From the NCBI GenBank assembly GCA_020726265.1, contig DYSZ01000019.1, forward strand, positions 1 to 34,231: a stretch of DNA of 34,231 nt, given 5' to 3'. The position numbers were made by a program, and so were the translations under genes. The notes under the pieces are model-generated. The model ran no database searches and was not told the DNA's origin. It saw only the letters and a list, made by a program, of their open reading frames with translations. Below, in pieces: positions 8,244 through 16,798 of the stretch (its first letter is position 1; every line of letters begins with the position of its first letter). Origin of the DNA: Draconibacterium orientale. GTDB taxonomy: Bacteria > Bacteroidota > Bacteroidia > Bacteroidales > Prolixibacteraceae.

Positions 8244-8855
8244 TTATTCTTCAGCAGCTTCGTCATCGTCATCTTCAACAACAGCAGCAGCGGAGCCGGC
8301 AGCCGAACGTGCAGCACGGGTAATTGTAACTGCCACAACCACATTCGATTTTGTGTCAAGGAATTCAATGTTTTCCATTTTCAGGTCGGCGACTTTTACG
8401 CTCTGTCCAATACCTAATTTGGTAACATTAATATCGATTGTATCAGGTAAATCTTTAGCAAGTCCTTTTACTTTCAACCGGCGGAGGTTTGTTTTTAGTT
8501 TACCCCCTGTTTTAGTACCTTTTGCAACACCAATAATTTTAATCGGAAGATCAACTTTTACAGGTTTGTTTTCTTCAACTCTAAGAAAATCAATGTGTAT
8601 GGCTTGTTCTTCAACTGCATGCCACTGAATATCCTGCAAAATTGCCTGATAGCTTTTCCCTTCAATTTCAAGATTTACAAGAAATACATCGGGTGTGTAA
8701 ACCAACGGACGTAGTTCAGAAAAAAGAATAGAAAAATGAATGGTTTCGTTTGCCCCATACAGAACGGACGGAACACTTTCCTGAGAACGGATTTTTTTGG
8801 CTTCTTTTTTACCAAGGCTTGTTCTCAATTGCCCTTTTACTAATAAAGTCTTCAT
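8244..8855 (-). CDS. rplY: 50S ribosomal protein L25/general stress protein Ctc
   Basis: This 203-residue protein is of the long L25 (Ctc) type: an N-terminal 5S-rRNA-binding domain (about 1-95, LRTSLGKKEAKKIRSQESVP near the start) and a C-terminal beta domain (LPIKIIGVAKGTKTGGKLK and DTIDINVTKL). It ends in an Ala-rich, highly acidic tail (VVEDDDDEAAEE), common for the family. It heads the rplY-pth-hslR operon. A -7 box at 8961-8968 and a perfect inverted repeat at 8895-8912 lie in its leader. Confidence 0.95.
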   Translation of the reverse strand: MKTLLVKGQLRTSLGKKEAKKIRSQESVPSVLYGANETIHFSILFSELRPLVYTPDVFLVNLEIEGKSYQAILQDIQWHAVEEQAIHIDFLRVEENKPVKVDLPIKIIGVAKGTKTGGKLKTNLRRLKVKGLAKDLPDTIDINVTKLGIGQSVKVADLKMENIEFLDTKSNVVVAVTITRAARSAAGSAAAVVEDDDDEAAEE

Positions 8856-8894
8856 TTTAAATAATTTACGTTAACAATTATGGTACTCAGTCCA

Positions 8895-8912
8895 TTCCGT
8901 TATCTAACGGAA
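8895..8912 (-). promoter_or_regulatory. Hairpin in the rplY leader
   Basis: A perfect 8-bp inverted repeat (TTCCGTTA and TAACGGAA, separated by two bases) lies about 40 bases upstream of the rplY start and downstream of the predicted promoter. No U-run follows it in the direction of transcription, so it is not an ordinary terminator. It could be a structured mRNA leader or a DNA operator. Autoregulation by L25 is only a guess. Confidence 0.45.
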
Positions 8913-8960
8913 CAACAGCATGCATAAGTAACAATGCTCCTGCTTACGGAAAAAGCGGTG

Positions 8961-8968
8961 CAAATGTA
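8961..8968 (-). promoter_or_regulatory. Predicted -7 box of the rplY-pth-hslR operon
   Basis: Read on the minus strand this is TACATTTG, an exact match to the Bacteroidota TAnnTTTG element, in the gap between prs and rplY. It would give a leader of about 100 bases. No clear TTTG -33 element is visible at the expected distance. Confidence 0.5.
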
Positions 8969-8972
8969 TAAA

Positions 8973-9917
8973 TTATCTGTAATAAAGTGAACTGATTGAC
9001 TGATTTTTATAAACTCTTTTAATGGCCTGTGCAAATGCTTCAGCAACCGAGATGTACTGTATTTTACTGCCTACGTCTTTAAGTGTTTGAATAGAATCGG
9101 TAAAATAAACTGCCTCCAGTTCCGATTTTTCGATTCGCTCGACAGCAGGACCCGACAGAACGCCGTGAGCTGCAAACGCCCGGACACTGCGTGCTCCCAC
9201 ATTTTTCATCAGATTGGCAGCTTTTGTGATTGTTCCAGCCGTATCAATCATGTCGTCAACAATAATCACATCTTTTCCCACAACATCGCCAATTACAGTC
9301 ATACTGCCTACCTCGTTGGCTTTGGCTCTGGTTTTATGGCATATCACCATGTCGGTTTCCAGCATTTTTGAATAGGTATTGGCACGTTTTGTACCGCCAA
9401 CATCGGGCGATGCAACAACAATATTATCCAAACCAAGATTTTCGACAAACGGTACAAACAAAGCCGAGGCGAATAAATGATCGACAGGAACATTAAAAAA
9501 GCCCTGAATCTGATCGGCATGCAAATCCATGGTTATTACACGGTCGACACCAGCTGCTGAAAGTAAATCGGCTACCAGTTTGGCCCCGATCGAAACACGT
9601 GGTTTGTCTTTTCTGTCTTGTCGTGCATATCCGAAATATGGAATAACTGCAATTACTTTGTATGCACTGGCCCGTTTGGCAGCATCGATCATTAAAAGCA
9701 ACTCAAGCAAATTATCGGATGGCGGCGGTGTTGACTGTACAATAAAAACATGCGAACCACGAATGGTTTCCTCGTAACAGGGTTCAAACTCACCATCGGC
9801 AAATACCGGGCACGATGATTTTCCAATATCCACATCCAGGTTGTCGGCTATTTTCCCGGCCAGGTATTGTGTTGCCCGGCATCCAAAAATTTTTAATGAA
9901 TTGTTGTGATTACCCAT
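8973..9917 (-). CDS. prs: Ribose-phosphate pyrophosphokinase (PRPP synthetase)
   Basis: This enzyme makes PRPP from ribose 5-phosphate and ATP for nucleotide, histidine and NAD synthesis. The 314 residues form the usual two phosphoribosyltransferase-like halves. Seen motifs are FADGEFEP (41-46), the flexible-loop region YGYARQDRKDKPR-like at about 95-107, the metal-binding TMDLHADQIQGFF (Asp131, His133), VASPDVGGTKRA (168-179) and the PRPP loop VIIVDDMIDTAGT (217-229). The ATG at 9917 gives the expected start. It precedes rplY by 117 bases that contain a separate promoter. Confidence 0.96.
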   Translation of the reverse strand: MGNHNNSLKIFGCRATQYLAGKIADNLDVDIGKSSCPVFADGEFEPCYEETIRGSHVFIVQSTPPPSDNLLELLLMIDAAKRASAYKVIAVIPYFGYARQDRKDKPRVSIGAKLVADLLSAAGVDRVITMDLHADQIQGFFNVPVDHLFASALFVPFVENLGLDNIVVASPDVGGTKRANTYSKMLETDMVICHKTRAKANEVGSMTVIGDVVGKDVIIVDDMIDTAGTITKAANLMKNVGARSVRAFAAHGVLSGPAVERIEKSELEAVYFTDSIQTLKDVGSKIQYISVAEAFAQAIKRVYKNQSISSLYYR

Positions 9918-10015
9918 GGTTTCCGAATTTTTTAGATTTCATATTTTGTAAAGGTAAAAACTTTGCAAATGCAATTTCGAAATGTTAATATTTCCGTAAT
10001 AAAAACTGCAAGTTG

Positions 10016-10615
10016 TTATTCACTAACGGTGTTTAGTTTTTCAATATATCCCAGCAATTCTTTACTGCCTTCGCCGGTTTCGGCTGATGTTACAAAATAA
10101 ACAGGAAGTGTTTCCCAGGTTTCGAATAGCTTTTCCTCATAGTTTCTCAGGTTGGTTTCCAACTCTGCCGGGTTGAGTTTGTCGATTTTTGTAAATATAA
10201 TCGAGAACGGAATTTGGCTGATGCCAAGCCATTCCATAAAATCGAGGTCAACTTTCTGCGCTTCGTGGCGGGCATCGATCAATACAAAAAGGCAATACAG
10301 GTTTTCGCGTTGTAAAATGTAACGCTTAATCATTTGCTCCCATTTCAGCCTTTCTTTTTTCGGAACTTCGGCATAACCGTATCCGGGCAAATCGACAAGG
10401 TACCACTCTTTGTTAATTAAAAAATGATTGATTAACCTTGTTTTTCCAGGTTTGCCCGATATTTTTGCCAGCGCTTTTTTGTTGGTCAGCCGGTTAATGA
10501 GCGACGATTTCCCCACATTCGAACGGCCAATAAAAGCATATTCGGGCTTGTTGGGTGGCGGGCATTTTTTGATGTCCGAATTGCTTGTAATAAATATGGC
10601 GTCTTTTATTTCCAT
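10016..10615 (-). CDS. engB: Ribosome-biogenesis GTPase EngB/YsxC/YihA
   Basis: This essential GTPase works in late assembly of the 50S subunit. The 199 residues carry all G motifs: G1 GRSNVGKSS (30-38), the threonine of the GKPGKTR switch I (about 55-60), G3 DLPGYG (75-80), G4 TKIDK and G5 SAETGEG near the C-terminus. Length and start are standard. It follows manA by 37 bases on the same strand. Confidence 0.96.
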   Translation of the reverse strand: MEIKDAIFITSNSDIKKCPPPNKPEYAFIGRSNVGKSSLINRLTNKKALAKISGKPGKTRLINHFLINKEWYLVDLPGYGYAEVPKKERLKWEQMIKRYILQRENLYCLFVLIDARHEAQKVDLDFMEWLGISQIPFSIIFTKIDKLNPAELETNLRNYEEKLFETWETLPVYFVTSAETGEGSKELLGYIEKLNTVSE

Positions 10616-10652
10616 TCTTTGGCTAAATCTTTAAAAAAAACGGTTTTAAGTT

Positions 10653-11636
10653 CTACGAAATATAAACTTCAAGCAGTTTCACTTTCCCGGAAACGGGTTT
10701 TAACTGCAACGATTCAATACTTGCCGGAATAAGCACAGTTTCCCCTTTTTCAACCCGTTCAGTTCCTTCTTCTGTTTCAATGTCAAAACTTCCGTCGAGT
10801 GTCATAAAAATTACAAACGAGTCGATTTGGTGATAATCTTTTTCAAGGTACTTGTCAAATTCTAACAGGTTGGTTGTGAAATATTTGCATCGAACAAGCT
10901 CCACCGATTTGTTCAGTTCGGCGTTGTATTTTGTTTTGTAATCGGGCAGGTATGAATAGTCGATGGCATCGATTGCCAGTTGGGTGTGTAATTCACGAAG
11001 ATTGCCATTATTGTCCAGTCGGTTGTAATCAAAAATACGATAGGTAACATCTGAAGTCTGCTGGATTTCGGCAACCATACAGCCTTTGCCAATGGCATGA
11101 ATGCGTCCTGACGGAATAAAAAACACATCGCCGGATTGTGCTTCGTCGTATTTCAGAATTTCAGTAAGACGGCCGGCTTGAAGTGCATCGAGGTATTTGA
11201 TTTTATCGACCGGCTGGCTAAAACCCGAGTTAATCAATGCTCCCGGCGTTGTGTTAACCACGTACCACATTTCTGTTTTTCCGAAAGCACTGTGCCTTTC
11301 TTTCGAAAGCTCGTCGTTGGGGTGCACCTGCACCGAAAGGTCGTCCTGCGCATCGATAAACTTAATCAGTAGCGGAAATTCGTTGCCAAACTGTTCGTAC
11401 ACTTTTTCGCCAACGAGTTCACCCATGTAAACTTCGATAAGTTCATTCAAATCGTTTCCTTCAAGAAATCCATTGCTTACCACCGAAATATTTCCTTCAA
11501 CCCCAGAAATTTCCCAGCTTTCGCCACAGTTCGTCAACTGTCCGAAATCCTTGTTCAGCAATGTTTTTATGCGTTGCCCGCCCCACAGTTTTTCGAGATA
11601 GATAGGTTTGAATTTTATAGGATAAAGTCCGCTCAT
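10653..11636 (-). CDS. manA: Mannose-6-phosphate isomerase, class I
   Basis: This zinc enzyme interconverts mannose 6-phosphate and fructose 6-phosphate, feeding mannose into glycolysis or supplying GDP-mannose for glycans. The 327 residues match the short Bacillus-type class. The zinc ligands are Gln103 and His105 (SVQVHPND), Glu122 (KTEMWYV) and His180 (SGRIHAIG). The diagnostic QTSDVTYRIFDYNR follows at about 192-205, and a second cupin-like half ends the protein. The 39 bases before the ATG are made of near-repeats of ATTTATGATT/ATTTACGATT. Confidence 0.94.
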   Translation of the reverse strand: MSGLYPIKFKPIYLEKLWGGQRIKTLLNKDFGQLTNCGESWEISGVEGNISVVSNGFLEGNDLNELIEVYMGELVGEKVYEQFGNEFPLLIKFIDAQDDLSVQVHPNDELSKERHSAFGKTEMWYVVNTTPGALINSGFSQPVDKIKYLDALQAGRLTEILKYDEAQSGDVFFIPSGRIHAIGKGCMVAEIQQTSDVTYRIFDYNRLDNNGNLRELHTQLAIDAIDYSYLPDYKTKYNAELNKSVELVRCKYFTTNLLEFDKYLEKDYHQIDSFVIFMTLDGSFDIETEEGTERVEKGETVLIPASIESLQLKPVSGKVKLLEVYIS

Positions 11637-11675
11637 GATTTACGATTTATAATTAACAAATATTGATTTATGATT

Positions 11676-11975
11676 TCAGAATTCAAAGTCAACAGCAGCA
11701 CGCGCTTCGGTTGTTTCGAGTACACGTTTTACCACTTTCTGGTGCACGGGATGTATCTGGTAATTTTTTAAATCTTCAAGGGTTTCAAAGTGTGAAATCA
11801 AAACGAGGTCGTAATTTTTCGATTCTATTTCGTGGTTTACACCAATTTCGAGGAATTTAAGTTCGGCAATTTTATCTTTTAACCCTTCAAGCAATGCTTT
11901 TAATTCATTTCTCACAGCAGTTTTTTCTTCGGTCTGAAATTCTTTTAGTTTAAAAGCCACAACATGATTAATCAT
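11676..11975 (-). CDS. Dabb (stress-responsive alpha/beta-barrel) domain protein
   Basis: The real product is 99 residues beginning MINHVVAFKLKEF, the typical Dabb start, and containing NYDLVLISHFETLEDLKNYQ and HPVHQKVVKRVLE. The frame is open much further upstream, but that extension has no family similarity and would run into the divergent uridine kinase gene, so I start at 11975. Dabb proteins are small dimeric barrels. Some are enzymes or stress proteins; the role here is unknown. It faces udk head-to-head across 108 bases. Confidence 0.85.
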   Translation of the reverse strand: MINHVVAFKLKEFQTEEKTAVRNELKALLEGLKDKIAELKFLEIGVNHEIESKNYDLVLISHFETLEDLKNYQIHPVHQKVVKRVLETTEARAAVDFEF

Positions 11976-12007
11976 AACGCTGTTTTTAAAAGTTTTACTT
12001 GTATTTT

Positions 12008-12023
12008 TACTTTTGTAAAAGTA
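12008..12023. promoter_or_regulatory. Predicted udk -7 box inside an inverted repeat
   Basis: TACTTTTG at 12008-12015 is an exact TAnnTTTG match oriented towards udk. The same bases form the left arm of a 7-bp inverted repeat (TACTTTT, two bases, AAAAGTA). A second small hairpin, CGCTG/CAGCG around six T, follows at 12033-12048 in the udk leader. The palindrome could be an operator shared by the two divergent genes. Confidence 0.4.
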
Positions 12024-12083
12024 GTTTTTTATCGCTGTTTTTTCAGCGCTAAACAAAAACCAAAAATAATTAAAACTGAAAAT

Positions 12084-12692
12084 ATGCTGATTATTGGTGT
12101 TGCAGGTGGTTCGGGAAGCGGAAAAACAACGGTAGTACGAAAAATACAACAACAGTTTCCAAAGGGCGAAGTCACTGTGCTTTCGCACGATTCGTATTAC
12201 TTCGACAGCAAAGAACTAAGCCTCGAAGAGCGCCGCAAAAAGAATTTCGACCACCCGGATGCCATCGAATTTGAGTTGATGATTGAACATGTGAAGCAAT
12301 TGAAAAACGGTTTTCCGGTGTACGAACCATTGTATTCGTTTATCACCTGCACACGTGAGGACGAAACAAGACTGCTTGTTCCGCGCGAAGTGCTTATTAT
12401 CGAAGGTATCTTGTGTCTTACTCATCCGGGGTTGCGCGATTTGATGGATATCAAGGTTTATGTTGATTGTGATGCCGATGTGCGCCTTTCGCGTATCATA
12501 CACCGCGATATTGAGGAGCGTGGCCGAAATGTTTCCGAAGTTTTGAAACGGTACGAAAAAACAGTGCGCCCCAGCCATCTTCAGTTTATTGAACCAACCA
12601 AACGGTACGCCGACATCATTATTCCGCAGGGCGGAAAAAATCATATCGCCATTCAGATACTCACCAATCACATCAACCAAATTCTTAAATAA
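12084..12692 (+). CDS. udk: Uridine kinase
   Basis: This enzyme phosphorylates uridine and cytidine for pyrimidine salvage. The 202 residues start MLIIGVAGGSGSGKTTVV with the Walker A loop at about 8-16. Further motifs are LSHDSYYFD, NFDHPDAIEF, PLYSF, LIIEGILCL and RLSRIIHRDIEERGR. Upstream in-frame codons from 11964 add 40 unrelated residues that overlap the Dabb start, so the ATG at 12084 is preferred. The exonuclease gene follows after 8 bases. Confidence 0.95.
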   Translation: MLIIGVAGGSGSGKTTVVRKIQQQFPKGEVTVLSHDSYYFDSKELSLEERRKKNFDHPDAIEFELMIEHVKQLKNGFPVYEPLYSFITCTREDETRLLVPREVLIIEGILCLTHPGLRDLMDIKVYVDCDADVRLSRIIHRDIEERGRNVSEVLKRYEKTVRPSHLQFIEPTKRYADIIIPQGGKNHIAIQILTNHINQILK

Positions 12693-12700
12693 TTAAAGCT

Positions 12701-13423
12701 ATGCTTTCCAATCTCGACATCGAAAAAGTATTGTTTATCGACATTGAAACAGTGCCGGCAGTTCCGGTTTTTGAAGAACTCCCTGAAAACTGGCAGCAGT
12801 TATGGAAACACAAAATGCAGTTTAAAACCGAAGAAGGCGAAGATGCAGCCGCGCTTTACCAGCGGGCCGGAATTTATGCCGAGTTTGGCCGGATAATTTG
12901 TATTTCAGCGGGATATATTGCCACACGCAACGGCGAACGGCAGTACAGAGTAAAATCGTTTAGCAATGCCAGCGAAAAAGAGTTGCTTACGCAGTTTTTT
13001 GAAGCAGTGACAAAATTTACACACACGGGCAAGAAAATGCTTTGTGCGCATAACGGCTACGAATTCGATTTTCCGTTTATTGCCCGACGTGCATTGGTAC
13101 AGGGGGTAAAACTGCCTCCGGTTTTTGATATTGCCGGCGCCCGGCCCTGGGAAATGAAAGAGCATTTTATCGATACGCTGCAACTCTGGAAATTTGGCGA
13201 TTACAAACATTACACTTCGCTTTCGCTTTTGTGTGCTTTATTTGAAATTCCAACACCAAAGGATGATATCGACGGCAGTCAGGTCGCGCAGGTTTATTGG
13301 GGTGAAAACGATTTGGACAGAATTGTACGGTATTGCGAAAAAGATACGCTGGCTGTGGCTAATCTGTTGCTGAAATACAAAGTAGAGGAATTAATTCAGC
13401 AAGATCAGGTGGTGAGCGTATAA
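12701..13423 (+). CDS. PolB-like 3'-5' exonuclease (RNase H fold)
   Basis: The 240-residue protein has the DEDDy layout of the predicted PolB-like exonuclease group. Asp14 and Glu16 lie in LFIDIETVPAV, His117-Asp123 in CAHNGYEFDF, and Tyr211 and Asp215 in YCEKDTLAV. It would remove nucleotides from the 3' end of DNA or RNA; the actual substrate is unknown. It is a stand-alone nuclease with no polymerase domain. It lies 8 bases after udk and ends at a strong bidirectional terminator. Confidence 0.88.
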   Translation: MLSNLDIEKVLFIDIETVPAVPVFEELPENWQQLWKHKMQFKTEEGEDAAALYQRAGIYAEFGRIICISAGYIATRNGERQYRVKSFSNASEKELLTQFFEAVTKFTHTGKKMLCAHNGYEFDFPFIARRALVQGVKLPPVFDIAGARPWEMKEHFIDTLQLWKFGDYKHYTSLSLLCALFEIPTPKDDIDGSQVAQVYWGENDLDRIVRYCEKDTLAVANLLLKYKVEELIQQDQVVSV

Positions 13424-13425
13424 AA

Positions 13426-13454
13426 AAAGCCGGCCAAAAAACTGAACCGGCTTT
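13426..13454. terminator. Bidirectional terminator
   Basis: AAAGCCGG and CCGGCTTT form an 8-bp stem around a 13-base loop between convergent genes. A-rich sequence precedes it and a TATATTGTATTTTTTTT stretch follows, so it can serve both the exonuclease gene and the zinc-ribbon gene. Confidence 0.8.
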
Positions 13455-13478
13455 ATATTGTATTTTTTTTCTGACTAC

Positions 13479-14255
13479 TTATTCTGCTGCCTCTTCAATA
13501 ATATGAATATTAGCATCAACCAGAATGCGGCCGCAATATTCGCAAACAATAATTTTCTTGCGGTTGGCAATATCCATCTGTCGCTGTGGTGGGATTTTGT
13601 TAAAACAACCACCGCAGGCATCGCGTTGAATGGTAACCACTGCAAGTCCGTTGCGCGCATTTTTGCGGATACGTTTAAAAGCTGCGAGGAGACGAGACTC
13701 AATAAACGACTCAATTTTTTCTGATTTGTTTCTCAGCCTGTCTTCTTCAATCTTTGTTTCTTCCTGAATTTCTTCGAGTTCAGTCTTTTTGCGTTCGAGA
13801 TCCTCTTGTCTTTCGGCAAGCAATTGTTTCGATTTTACAATTGTTTCTTCCTTTTCTTTCATCTCCACAGTAAACTCGCGGATTCTTTTTTCTGAAAGTT
13901 CAATTTCGAGGTTCTGAAACTCGATTTCTTTTGAAAGCGAGTCGAATTCACGGTTGTTACGAACGTTATTTTGTTGTTCGGTGTACTTGGTAATTAAAAG
14001 TTGTGACTCTTTAATTGCAATTTTTTTGTTGTTAATTGCCGTGTCGAGATTTTTAATTTCGCTGTCGAGATTGATTAAACGAGTTTTTAAACCGGCAATT
14101 TCGTCTTCAAGATCCTGCACTTCGAGCGGAAGTTCACCCCTGAGTACTTTAATTTTATCGATTTCAGAAACTACGGTCTGCAATTCGTGCAGTGCCCTGA
14201 GCTTTACTTCAACCGAAATATCTTTTTCGTCTTGCTTTGAAAATACAGTGTTCAT
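13479..14255 (-). CDS. Coiled-coil protein with C4 zinc ribbon
   Basis: The 258-residue protein is mostly a long charged coiled coil (about 15-190, with many Glu/Lys heptads such as LEDEIAGLKTRLINLDSEIK). It ends in a zinc ribbon with two CxxC knuckles: CGGC at 214-217 and CEYC at 238-241. This architecture matches the C4-type zinc ribbon family found across bacteria, proposed to bind nucleic acid or act with Nif3-like proteins, with no firm function. It follows the Nif3-like gene by 31 bases, a pairing I know from other Bacteroidota. Confidence 0.88.
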   Translation of the reverse strand: MNTVFSKQDEKDISVEVKLRALHELQTVVSEIDKIKVLRGELPLEVQDLEDEIAGLKTRLINLDSEIKNLDTAINNKKIAIKESQLLITKYTEQQNNVRNNREFDSLSKEIEFQNLEIELSEKRIREFTVEMKEKEETIVKSKQLLAERQEDLERKKTELEEIQEETKIEEDRLRNKSEKIESFIESRLLAAFKRIRKNARNGLAVVTIQRDACGGCFNKIPPQRQMDIANRKKIIVCEYCGRILVDANIHIIEEAAE

Positions 14256-14286
14256 CGCTGTTCTATTTAATTTTTCTGTTTAAAAA

Positions 14287-15381
14287 TCAGAAGTAAAAAA
14301 CCGGGTTGGTATTCACTTCCGTAAAATGGACTGCAAACTTAGGGAATTTTTTTGTAAGTAACTCATAAAAAAGTTCTTTAGTGAACTGTTCGCTTTCAAA
14401 ATGTCCGACATCGGCAATCACGATTTTATTTTCGGCATCAAAAAACTGGTGGTATTTAAAATCGGACGAAACAAAAAACCCGGCGCCCGATGCAATTGCA
14501 TTGTTCAGCAGAACCGACCCTGCGCCTCCGCAAACTGCCACTTTTTCAACAGGTTTGCCCAACAATGCTGTGTGTTTGATAGCTCCGGTATTAAAAGTCG
14601 ATTTCAGGATTTCAAGAAATTCTGTCTCGCTCACAGGCTGTGAAAGCGAACCTGTTATTCCGGCTCCAACTCCTGCAAAAGTATTGTCGAGCGGATAAAT
14701 ATCGAATGCCACTTCTTCGTATGGATGGTTATTAAGCAGTGCGTCAATCACCCTGTTTTGCAGCCACGCCGGGAAAATGGTTTCGAAACGGATTTCTTTT
14801 TCTGTGTGAATCACTCCTTTTTCTCCCACAAATGGGTTCGATGCTTCGTTTCCTCGAAAACTGCCTGAACCTTCAGCGGTAAATCCGCAACTGTCGTAAT
14901 TTCCAATGTGGCCTGCTCCTGCAGCAAAAACTGCTTCCTGAACTTTTATAGCGTGTTCAACCGGAATAAATGTGACAAGTTTTTTTAACTGTCCCTTCAC
15001 CGGTTGCAAAACCTGGCAATTGATCAGTCCAAGTTTTTCAGCAATTTTCTGGTTGACACCCTGGCCTGCGCTATCTAAGTTAGTGTGAGCTGCATAAACG
15101 GCAATGTCGTTTCTAATCGCTTTTATCAGTGTGCGTTCCACGTAATTTTTACCGGTAAATTTTTTCAGACCCGAAAAAACAAACGGATGATGCGCCACAA
15201 TCAGATTGATTTTTTTGTTGATTGCTTCGTCAATAACAGCCTCGGTAACATCAAGGGTAACCAATGCGGCTCCGGCTTCCCAATCAGGGTTTCCGGTCAT
15301 CAGTCCAGCATTGTCATACGATTCCTGCAGTGCCAGCGGTGCTGCACTTTCAATGTATTGCGTTATTTCGCGTATTCTCAT
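14287..15381 (-). CDS. Nif3-like dinuclear metal-centre protein
   Basis: The 364-residue protein belongs to the Nif3/DUF34 family of hexameric proteins with a two-metal site. The expected ligands are His64 and His65 (IVAHHPFVFSG), Asp103 (AAHTNLDSAG), His327 and Glu331 (DVGHFESEQF). It is the long form, with a PII-like insert of roughly 100 residues in the middle (about 130-235). It has been suggested to be a metal-dependent hydrolase, sometimes called GTP cyclohydrolase I type 2, but the activity is not settled. It sits 18 bases after the MerR gene. Confidence 0.93.
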   Translation of the reverse strand: MRIREITQYIESAAPLALQESYDNAGLMTGNPDWEAGAALVTLDVTEAVIDEAINKKINLIVAHHPFVFSGLKKFTGKNYVERTLIKAIRNDIAVYAAHTNLDSAGQGVNQKIAEKLGLINCQVLQPVKGQLKKLVTFIPVEHAIKVQEAVFAAGAGHIGNYDSCGFTAEGSGSFRGNEASNPFVGEKGVIHTEKEIRFETIFPAWLQNRVIDALLNNHPYEEVAFDIYPLDNTFAGVGAGITGSLSQPVSETEFLEILKSTFNTGAIKHTALLGKPVEKVAVCGGAGSVLLNNAIASGAGFFVSSDFKYHQFFDAENKIVIADVGHFESEQFTKELFYELLTKKFPKFAVHFTEVNTNPVFYF

Positions 15382-15399
15382 TTTTGGTATCCATATAAT

Positions 15400-15741
15400 T
15401 TAGTCCTGCATATTATCTCTGATTTCCACTAATTGGCTCCTGATGTCTTGCAGGCGTTCCACAATTTCATAATTCTGAATGGTTTCCTCGCGGTTTTCCT
15501 TTAGTTTTTGCTGGGCTCCTTTTAGTGTTAAACCCCGCTGTTTTACAAGGTGGTGAATCAGTTTGAGTGTGAAAATATCGTCGTTGGTAAACAGGCGGTT
15601 TCCCTTTTTGTTTTTTGCAGGTTTCAGCGCATCAAACTGGGTTTCCCAGTACCTGATAAGGGAAACACTTTCGCCAAGCATCTCCGCTACTTCGCCAATG
15701 GTGTGATAAATCTTCTCTATTTTAGGTTTTTTGTAAGGCAT
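15400..15741 (-). CDS. MerR-family transcriptional regulator
   Basis: The 113-residue product starts MPYKKPKIEKIYHTIGEVAE and has the MerR helix-turn-helix and wing (about 12-60: IGEVAEMLGESVSLIRYWET, then NRLFTNDDI). A short coiled coil follows (KLKENREETIQNYEIVERLQ). There is no effector-binding domain and no cysteine cluster, so this is a short MerR, not a metal sensor. The frame opens at 15795, but that would overlap the upstream M23 gene. Its target genes are unknown. Confidence 0.88.
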   Translation of the reverse strand: MPYKKPKIEKIYHTIGEVAEMLGESVSLIRYWETQFDALKPAKNKKGNRLFTNDDIFTLKLIHHLVKQRGLTLKGAQQKLKENREETIQNYEIVERLQDIRSQLVEIRDNMQD

Positions 15742-15757
15742 CAGATTGCGATTAAAC

Positions 15758-16738
15758 CTAATCAAGTGTTTGTCCGATGTTCGACGAAATGGCAATCATC
15801 CGGTCGAATTCTTCAGCCGAAAGGTCTTTAAAGTAATAGAGTGCCGGGTTTACACGTTGTCCTTCTTTATGCACTTCGTAGTGCAGGTGCGGTGCGGTTG
15901 ATGCTCCCGAGTTTCCAACATATCCGATTACATCACCGCGTTTAACTTCCTGCCCCTGTTTTACGTTGTACTTGCTGAGGTGGGCATAAACAGTTTCGTA
16001 GCCCCAGTCATGATTGATTTTTACATAATGCCCTAAATCATTGTATCCTGAAACTGAACCAGCCAATTCAGTTACTCTACCGTTGCCGGTGGCGTAAACC
16101 GGGGTACCAACCGGAGCAGTAAAATCCATTCCCCAATGCATTTTTCTTACTTTATAAATCGGGTGAATGCGGTAGCCCCAGCCGCTGGCAGTTCTTTTAA
16201 GGTCTTTATTTGTAATGGGTTGAATCGCCGGAATACTTGACAGCATATCTTCCTTTTTGAGTGCAAGTTTCATCACCTCGTCAAACGATTTCGACTGAAT
16301 GTAGGCTTCTTTTGAAAGTACATCCAATTTTCGGGCGGCTTCAATCACAAGTGCCGAATTGCTCAGATTTTCGAGATGCGAATATTTGTTGGTGCCGCCA
16401 AAACCGGCTTTCCGGATGGATGAAGGAATCGGGTCAGTTTCAAAAATCACACGGTAAATATTGTCGTCGCGTTGTTGTAAATCGGTCAGTACATTTTCAA
16501 CACGGTCAAGGTCTTTCAGCAGAAGTTCGTATTGCGAGAGCAACTCCTGGTTTTCGCGTTGAAGCGCTTTTGTTCGCGGGGTTTCGTAGAAATAAATAAC
16601 AATGCCCATCCAAACCAACGACAAAACCAGACTACTCGAAAAAAAAGCAACTATTTTTGTGATTTGCTCTTTTATTGAACTGCCAATTCTTTCATAATTC
16701 AGGGTGTCAGGATTAAATTTGTATTTCTTTTTCGTCAT
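15758..16738 (-). CDS. M23 (LytM-type) peptidoglycan endopeptidase
   Basis: This is a 326-residue membrane-anchored protein with one transmembrane helix at about 33-50, a coiled coil at about 55-95 (ALQRENQELLSQYELLLKDL) and an M23 domain from about 185 to 302. The zinc site is complete: His201 and Asp205 in HWGMDFTAP, His284 and His286 in APHLHYEV, and YAHLSKY carries the other active-site histidine. It should cut peptide cross-links in peptidoglycan from the periplasmic side. It starts the operon with the MerR, Nif3-like and zinc-ribbon genes and is divergent from alaS. Confidence 0.94.
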   Translation of the reverse strand: MTKKKYKFNPDTLNYERIGSSIKEQITKIVAFFSSSLVLSLVWMGIVIYFYETPRTKALQRENQELLSQYELLLKDLDRVENVLTDLQQRDDNIYRVIFETDPIPSSIRKAGFGGTNKYSHLENLSNSALVIEAARKLDVLSKEAYIQSKSFDEVMKLALKKEDMLSSIPAIQPITNKDLKRTASGWGYRIHPIYKVRKMHWGMDFTAPVGTPVYATGNGRVTELAGSVSGYNDLGHYVKINHDWGYETVYAHLSKYNVKQGQEVKRGDVIGYVGNSGASTAPHLHYEVHKEGQRVNPALYYFKDLSAEEFDRMIAISSNIGQTLD

Positions 16739-16790
16739 TTCCGAAGGGTAATTTTAACTCCTGGTTTTTACCAAAATTAATTAAATCATA

Positions 16791-16798
16791 TAACTTTG
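16791..16798 (+). promoter_or_regulatory. Predicted alaS -7 box
   Basis: TAACTTTG, followed by CAGCC, matches the Bacteroidota TAnnTTTG element. It implies an alaS leader of roughly 110 bases. Inside the leader, TTGTTAA at 16861-16867 and TTAACAA at 16884-16890 form an inverted repeat close to the start codon. Confidence 0.55.

Noticed and set aside
11964-12083. N-terminal extension of uridine kinase
   Set aside because: The extra 40 residues have no similarity to the family and would overlap the start of the divergent Dabb gene and its promoter region.
12216-12680. 154-codon antisense frame in udk
   Set aside because: Fully inside udk with no recognisable domain.
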